From IMG/VR virus record IMGVR_UViG_3300047089_000085, positions 1 through 48,066 of that record: 48,066 nucleotides of DNA; one strand, written 5' to 3'. Positions within the stretch are counted from its first letter, which is position 1; every line of letters starts with the position of its first letter. The notes under the pieces were generated by a model. The model was not told the DNA's origin. It saw only the letters and a program-made list of their open reading frames with translations, and made no database searches. Origin of the DNA: a virus. Made by a program: the position numbers and the translations under genes. This document shows positions 45,246-48,066 of the stretch, piece after piece.

Positions 45246-45838
45246 AGCCCCACCCCATGAGATAGAGAAGCCGGGGGGGGGGCCGGGAGGTGCGCCCAGT
45301 TCACGCCCTTGAGCGCCTTCCACATGCACTGGAGGTCGACGCCGAAGCGGTCGGCCAGGCGCTTCGCGGACCCGCGGCGCCCGTCGTACAGGCCCCGGGC
45401 CTCGACCACGATGGCCTCGGTGAGCTGCGCCTTGTAGTGCGCGGCCCCGTGTGAGGTCCGGCCCTTCGCCGTGCGGTCGGCGATGTTTTCGGCCTGGGTC
45501 CCTACCCGAAGGTGGCCCGGTCCGACCCTGACGCATGCCGGCGTATCGCAGTCATGCAGGGCGGTCGCGCCGGCCAGGGGGCCGAGCGCCAGCTCAAGCG
45601 CGAACCGGTGAGCCTTGACGGTCCGCCCGTCCCAGAAGTAGCCGTACCCGTCCCGGTCGTGCGACCCGGTCCAGAGGTGACAGCCGCTCGGGCGCGGTTG
45701 GGTGTCGACCCAGCGCCAAAAACGGGAGGCAGTTTTTGAATTCGCTCGCTGCGGTGACCCCAAGCGGACTTGAACCGCTGTGTTCGCCGTGAGAGCGCGA
45801 ATTCCACTTCGCTCACTTGCGCCATCTATCGAGTCCAT
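45242..45838 (-). CDS. HNH endonuclease-like protein whose 5' end spans attP, 198 aa
   Basis: GCHLWTGSHDRDGYGYFWDG, VKAHRFALELALGPLAG, LHDCDTPACVRVGPGHLRVG and TQAENIADRTAKGR form an HNH_3-type domain, followed by a helix-turn-helix (AKRLADRFGVDLQCMWKALK). The Asn of HNH (VNPDH in the related gene at 43946) is replaced (VGPGH), so activity may be reduced. ATG at 45838 has GGAGG four bases ahead; no usable start with a ribosome site lies between it and the HNH domain. Residues about 13-29 are therefore encoded by the tRNA-like attP sequence, so integration would split this gene. Confidence 0.7.
   Translation of the reverse strand: MDSIDGASERSGIRALTANTAVQVRLGSPQRANSKTASRFWRWVDTQPRPSGCHLWTGSHDRDGYGYFWDGRTVKAHRFALELALGPLAGATALHDCDTPACVRVGPGHLRVGTQAENIADRTAKGRTSHGAAHYKAQLTEAIVVEARGLYDGRRGSAKRLADRFGVDLQCMWKALKGVNWAHLPAPPPASLSHGVGL
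45753..45800 (-). other. 3' half of tRNA-Glu(CTC): probable attP core
   Basis: On the minus strand: anticodon arm TCGCG-CTCTCAC-GGCGA (loop 45795-45789, anticodon CTC; one G-G mismatch at the inner pair), four variable bases, a perfect T arm AGCGG-TTCAAGT-CCGCT (45779-45763), then TGGGGTC, A and CC as 3' acceptor strand. The D arm and the 5' acceptor strand (GACCCCA) are absent, so this is not a working tRNA. Such 3' tRNA halves are the usual core of phage attachment sites, and the integrase gene is 250 bases away with its 3' end toward it. Confidence 0.7.
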
Positions 45839-45907
45839 GCGACCTCCGATGTCGGCTAGACCTCGACCATCCAAGTCACCGTCGGACGTACTGCGACGCC
45901 TTTAGTT

Positions 45908-45970
45908 GGCACACAAGACAGCGGAGCGCGTTCGGCGGTGACTAGGTGGGTCGAAGTCATCTTGTGTGCC
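45908..45970. repeat. Inverted repeat between attP core and integrase
   Basis: GGCACACAAGA (45908-45918) and its exact complement TCTTGTGTGCC (45960-45970) are 41 bases apart in a non-coding stretch. They could be integrase arm sites or an excisionase site. A smaller imperfect hairpin, GGTTCACC-ATAA-GGTGAGACC, lies at 45974-45994. The stretch 45839-46052 holds no gene. Confidence 0.5.
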
Positions 45971-46052
45971 TAGGTTCACCATAAGGTGAGACCCGTATCG
46001 AGCGCAACGAAAAAGATTAGGGCTTGCAAAGAAAAATTGCTCTGTCGCCGAT

Positions 46053-46988
46053 TCAGCGCAATTTGGCTCTGATCTCGGCGCGCACGTCATCGTTGATGGC
46101 GTCGTAGTACCGCTGCCCGACCTTTTCCGAGTGGCAGAGCCAGAGCCTCACCCATGCCGGCGGGTGTCCCTCCGCCATCAGACGCGCCTCGCATCCTCGA
46201 CGGAGATCGTTAACCGTGAAGCGCGGGACGCCGGCCGTCTCGCACGCCCGTCCGATGTCGCGCGCGGCGTTGGGCCAGTCGCCGCACACCCGGTCCGTGT
46301 CGCCGTAGGCGCCGAGCTCGAACGCCTTCGTGAGCAGCCCGTGGAGCCTCGGCGGCATCGGAAAAATCTCGGGGACGGCCTTCGTCTTGGTGCTCCGGCG
46401 GAGCCAGTCTTTGTTGACCAGGTCGAAGTGGTACCGACGGGATCCGGCGACGTCCAGCTTGCGCATGCCGCACCAGTACGCGACGTCGTACCAGGTCAGA
46501 TGGTGCGCCGGGATGTGCGGCCGCACGGCGTTGTATTCGGCCAGGGTGGGGGCGCGCTTCTTTCGCTTCGGTCTCGTGTCGACGAGCTTCGGCCAGGGCG
46601 GGACCTCGTCGATCACGCCGCGCTTCCACTGCTCGTCGAGCGCCTGCTTCAGTGTCCCGAGTCGATGCCGGATCGTCGGCGTCGACATCCCGCGCTGCTT
46701 CTCGCTGTCGCGGTACCGGCAGAGCAGCTCGTAGTTGATCTCCGCCATCATCGTGACCGGCGGGTTCTGCGCCTGGAACCACTCGGTCAGGTATCCGCGG
46801 TGCTCCTTGTGCTTGGCCATCGTGGCGTTGCCCCAGCCCTCCGCCCCTCGCAAGAACAGCCAATCAAAAGCGGCCTCCAATGACCCCTTCGCCGCAAACG
46901 AAAGCGGAAGCTGGAACACAGGCGCGCGTGTGCCAGTCGTCACGAGACGTAGCCGTCCTGTCGATATGGGTGGCCCTTGACCGAGCAT
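46053..46988 (-). CDS. int: Tyrosine integrase, 311 aa
   Basis: Site-specific recombinase for integration. After a core-binding part (about 35-130) the catalytic domain shows YWCGMRKLDVAG (Arg176), a Lys in STKTKAVPEIF (about 201-203), VNDLRRGCEARL (259-270, with Asn260 in place of the usual His of HxxR and Arg263), WLCHSEKVGQRYYDAI (His286 and nucleophile Tyr294/295). The set is complete apart from the His-to-Asn change, which is tolerated in some family members. ATG at 46988 with GAGG five bases ahead. It reads toward the probable attP, as in lambda. Confidence 0.9.
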   Translation of the reverse strand: MLGQGPPISTGRLRLVTTGTRAPVFQLPLSFAAKGSLEAAFDWLFLRGAEGWGNATMAKHKEHRGYLTEWFQAQNPPVTMMAEINYELLCRYRDSEKQRGMSTPTIRHRLGTLKQALDEQWKRGVIDEVPPWPKLVDTRPKRKKRAPTLAEYNAVRPHIPAHHLTWYDVAYWCGMRKLDVAGSRRYHFDLVNKDWLRRSTKTKAVPEIFPMPPRLHGLLTKAFELGAYGDTDRVCGDWPNAARDIGRACETAGVPRFTVNDLRRGCEARLMAEGHPPAWVRLWLCHSEKVGQRYYDAINDDVRAEIRAKLR

Positions 46989-47183
46989 GATTCCTCATGC
47001 GGACCCCCAAACTCCCCCCAGTCGCCAGACCAAGAGATGAGTGTTCGCGGCAAATTTTCTACGCCATCTGGCATCGGGTCGACTACGTAAAAGTGCCGTT
47101 TGTGCATCCTTTTCTGCGGGGCTGTATCCCCGGTTACAGACGCGCCTCCGGTGTCCGTCCGGCCGTACAGCCTAGGTGTAAAG
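46989..47183. other. Intergenic region upstream of the integrase
   Basis: About 195 bases without a convincing gene. A short plus-strand frame (46997-47212) has no ribosome site and an irregular composition. A 5-bp hairpin CGGGG-CTGTAT-CCCCG lies at 47117-47132. The integrase promoter must be here or further right; no clear box pair was found. Confidence 0.4.
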
Positions 47184-47444
47184 TTACGGCTTCGACGGAA
47201 TCAGGCCCTTGAGCACCCCGATCACGTCGTCGAAGACCTGATCGCATCTGCCATCCGTGACGAGCCACCCGCGGCGCGCGCGCTCGCAGGCCACGATCGC
47301 GTCGGTGAGCCCCTGGATCAGGCCGCGGATCTCGGCGAGGTCGAGCCCCGTCGCGATCCGCTCTTCGAGGTTCATCGGCGTGCCAAACTCGGTGAGGTTG
47401 CGCGCGATGCCCGGGGCCCGCGCGAGGTTTGCGTTAGATGCCAT
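47184..47444 (-). CDS. Hypothetical protein, 86 aa
   Basis: Not recognised. A soluble, mainly helical protein (MNLEERIATGLDLAEIRGLI, QGLTDAIVACERARRGWLVT, DQVFDDVIGVLKGLIPSK). ATG with AAGGAG ten bases upstream. Last of a run of small genes before the integrase; no DNA-binding motif can be defended. Confidence 0.65.
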   Translation of the reverse strand: MASNANLARAPGIARNLTEFGTPMNLEERIATGLDLAEIRGLIQGLTDAIVACERARRGWLVTDGRCDQVFDDVIGVLKGLIPSKP

Positions 47445-47477
47445 GCTCGTGTTGCTCCTTCGTGTTGCAGGGGCCGG

Positions 47478-47654
47478 CTACCGGCGCGGGGCCTCCGGGT
47501 ACAGGCGGGGGCATCGCGGGAGCTTGCCGGCGGCGAAGAGTCGCAGCAGCAGATGGGCGCGCCGTCGGATGCGGTCCCAGGCTCGGCCGCGGGTGTCGGC
47601 ACGGTGCTGTCGCTCCCGGCGACCGACGACCTTGTGCGCCACGCGGATCCTCAC
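47478..47654 (-). CDS. Small basic protein, 58 aa
   Basis: Not recognised. GTG at 47654 overlaps the TGA of the preceding gene (GTGA). The product is very Arg-rich with a helical stretch (AWDRIRRRAHLLLRLFAAGK) and a CPRLYPEAP end, possibly nucleic-acid binding. The GTGA overlap supports this frame over a longer reading from 47666. Confidence 0.5.
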   Translation of the reverse strand: MRIRVAHKVVGRRERQHRADTRGRAWDRIRRRAHLLLRLFAAGKLPRCPRLYPEAPRR

Positions 47655-47848
47655 GACGGCGGCCACAGGATGGAGACGGCGCCGAACTTAGCGCGCGTCG
47701 GTCTGACTGCATCGTCGATCGTCCAGCCTCGGCCCTCCATCTCCGAGCAGATGGCGGACGCGACCGCCGACTGACCGTGCGGCACCGACGCTTTCGCCGC
47801 CGCGACGCATTCCCGCCACGCCTTGGCGAGATTCCAGTCGTCGCTCAT
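47651..47848 (-). CDS. Hypothetical protein, 65 aa
   Basis: Not recognised. A small helical domain (NLAKAWRECVAAAKASVPHG, SAVASAICSEMEGRGWTIDD) and a short beta end (KFGAVSILWPPS). ATG at 47848 overlaps the stop of the gene before it (ATGA) and the stop overlaps the next GTG. Position suggests an early-region regulator or accessory protein. Confidence 0.65.
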   Translation of the reverse strand: MSDDWNLAKAWRECVAAAKASVPHGQSAVASAICSEMEGRGWTIDDAVRPTRAKFGAVSILWPPS

Positions 47849-48066
47849 CGCTTCGCCTTCCTTCTCTTACGACGCTTTCGCTGACCTGAATTGATGGTCC
47901 ACCGCACGGCATCCTCGACCATCAGCAGCCGACTCAGGTATGAGATCCCCTCAAACCCCGCGGTCTCATAGGCGAGCCGCTCGACGGTCACGCCCCGAAC
48001 AAACGCCTGCGCGATGGCGCGCCGCCGCGCGGGAGATAGGCAGGCGCTGGCGATGGCTGGGCGGGT
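47845..48066 (-). CDS. C-terminal part of a gene cut by the right window edge
   Basis: 73 codons and a stop are visible; the start is outside the window. SPARRRAIAQAFVRGVTVER, LAYETAGFEGISYLSRLLMV and a very basic end (RKRRKRRKAKR) suggest a small helix-turn-helix DNA-binding protein. Its stop overlaps the next ATG. A regulator is the best guess. Confidence 0.6.
   Translation of the reverse strand, partial: TRPAIASACLSPARRRAIAQAFVRGVTVERLAYETAGFEGISYLSRLLMVEDAVRWTINSGQRKRRKRRKAKR

Noticed and set aside
45753-45800. A functional tRNA gene
   Set aside because: Only the anticodon arm, T arm and 3' acceptor strand are present; D arm and the 5' acceptor strand are missing and the anticodon stem has a mismatch. 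It fits an attachment core instead.
46997-47212. Plus-strand 71 aa frame upstream of the integrase
   Set aside because: No ribosome site, mixed composition without domain features, and it overlaps the end of the gene at 47184.
47434-47514. 26-codon minus-strand frame (MPPPVPGG...)
   Set aside because: It overlaps two better supported genes and has no ribosome site.
1-48066. The window as a complete circular phage genome
   Set aside because: The partial gene at the right edge (stop at 47845) does not continue in frame across a join to position 1, where its frame meets a TGA, and the gene starting at 19 does not continue sensibly from 48066.
1-48066. CRISPR array or insertion sequence
   Set aside because: No regularly spaced identical repeats of CRISPR size and no transposase or terminal inverted repeat pair were seen.

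Overview
The window reads as about 48 kb of a high-GC, temperate, long-tailed phage (Caudoviricetes, siphovirus type). Almost every gene lies on the minus strand, so transcription runs from right to left. Genes are tightly packed, with many 1-4 base stop/start overlaps (ATGA, GTGA, TTGA) and many GTG or TTG starts. The host is inferred, not shown: the glycine-rich, Cys-rich lipoproteins at 3.2-4.5 kb look like those of myxobacteria (Myxococcota, Polyangia type). The window is not a closed circle. One gene is cut at each edge, and the partial gene at the right edge does not continue in frame across a join to position 1.

Right part (48.1-38.4 kb): small genes, a tyrosine integrase, and beside it a sequence matching the 3' half of a tRNA-Glu(CTC), the likely attP. 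This attP lies inside the 5' end of an HNH endonuclease gene. Then come a conserved phage protein, a probable Acb2/Tad1-type cyclic-nucleotide sponge, a second HNH gene, several zinc-ribbon or one-helix small proteins, a short lytic transglycosylase, a ParB-like zinc-ribbon protein and a DEAH-box helicase.

Middle part (38.0-28.2 kb): a block that makes or modifies glycans. It holds three SAM methyltransferases, a DegT-type sugar aminotransferase, a CgeB-like glycosyltransferase, a methyltransferase-glycosyltransferase fusion, a family-2-like glycosyltransferase, an HNH protein, a protein with an integrase-like arm domain, and a ParB-domain DNA methyltransferase next to the terminase.

Left part (28.2-0 kb): packaging and virion genes in canonical order. 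These are small and large terminase, portal, scaffold, major capsid, decoration, an embedded glycosyltransferase, fibres, head-tail connector and tail terminator candidates, a signal-peptide-bearing spike-like protein, tail tube, a tail assembly chaperone pair with a clear -1 frameshift site (A AAA AAA), tape measure, tail tip proteins and a large tail fibre. Two lipoprotein genes on the plus strand interrupt this block as morons; one fuses a ribbon-helix-helix domain to a lipoprotein signal.

A repeated 33-base element, TTGACA-N17-CAAGGGACGC, sits before the portal gene, at the end of the portal gene before the scaffold/capsid genes, and before the tail fibre just after the moron insertion. 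It is a good candidate for the late promoter. All functions are from sequence reading alone; no database search was possible.
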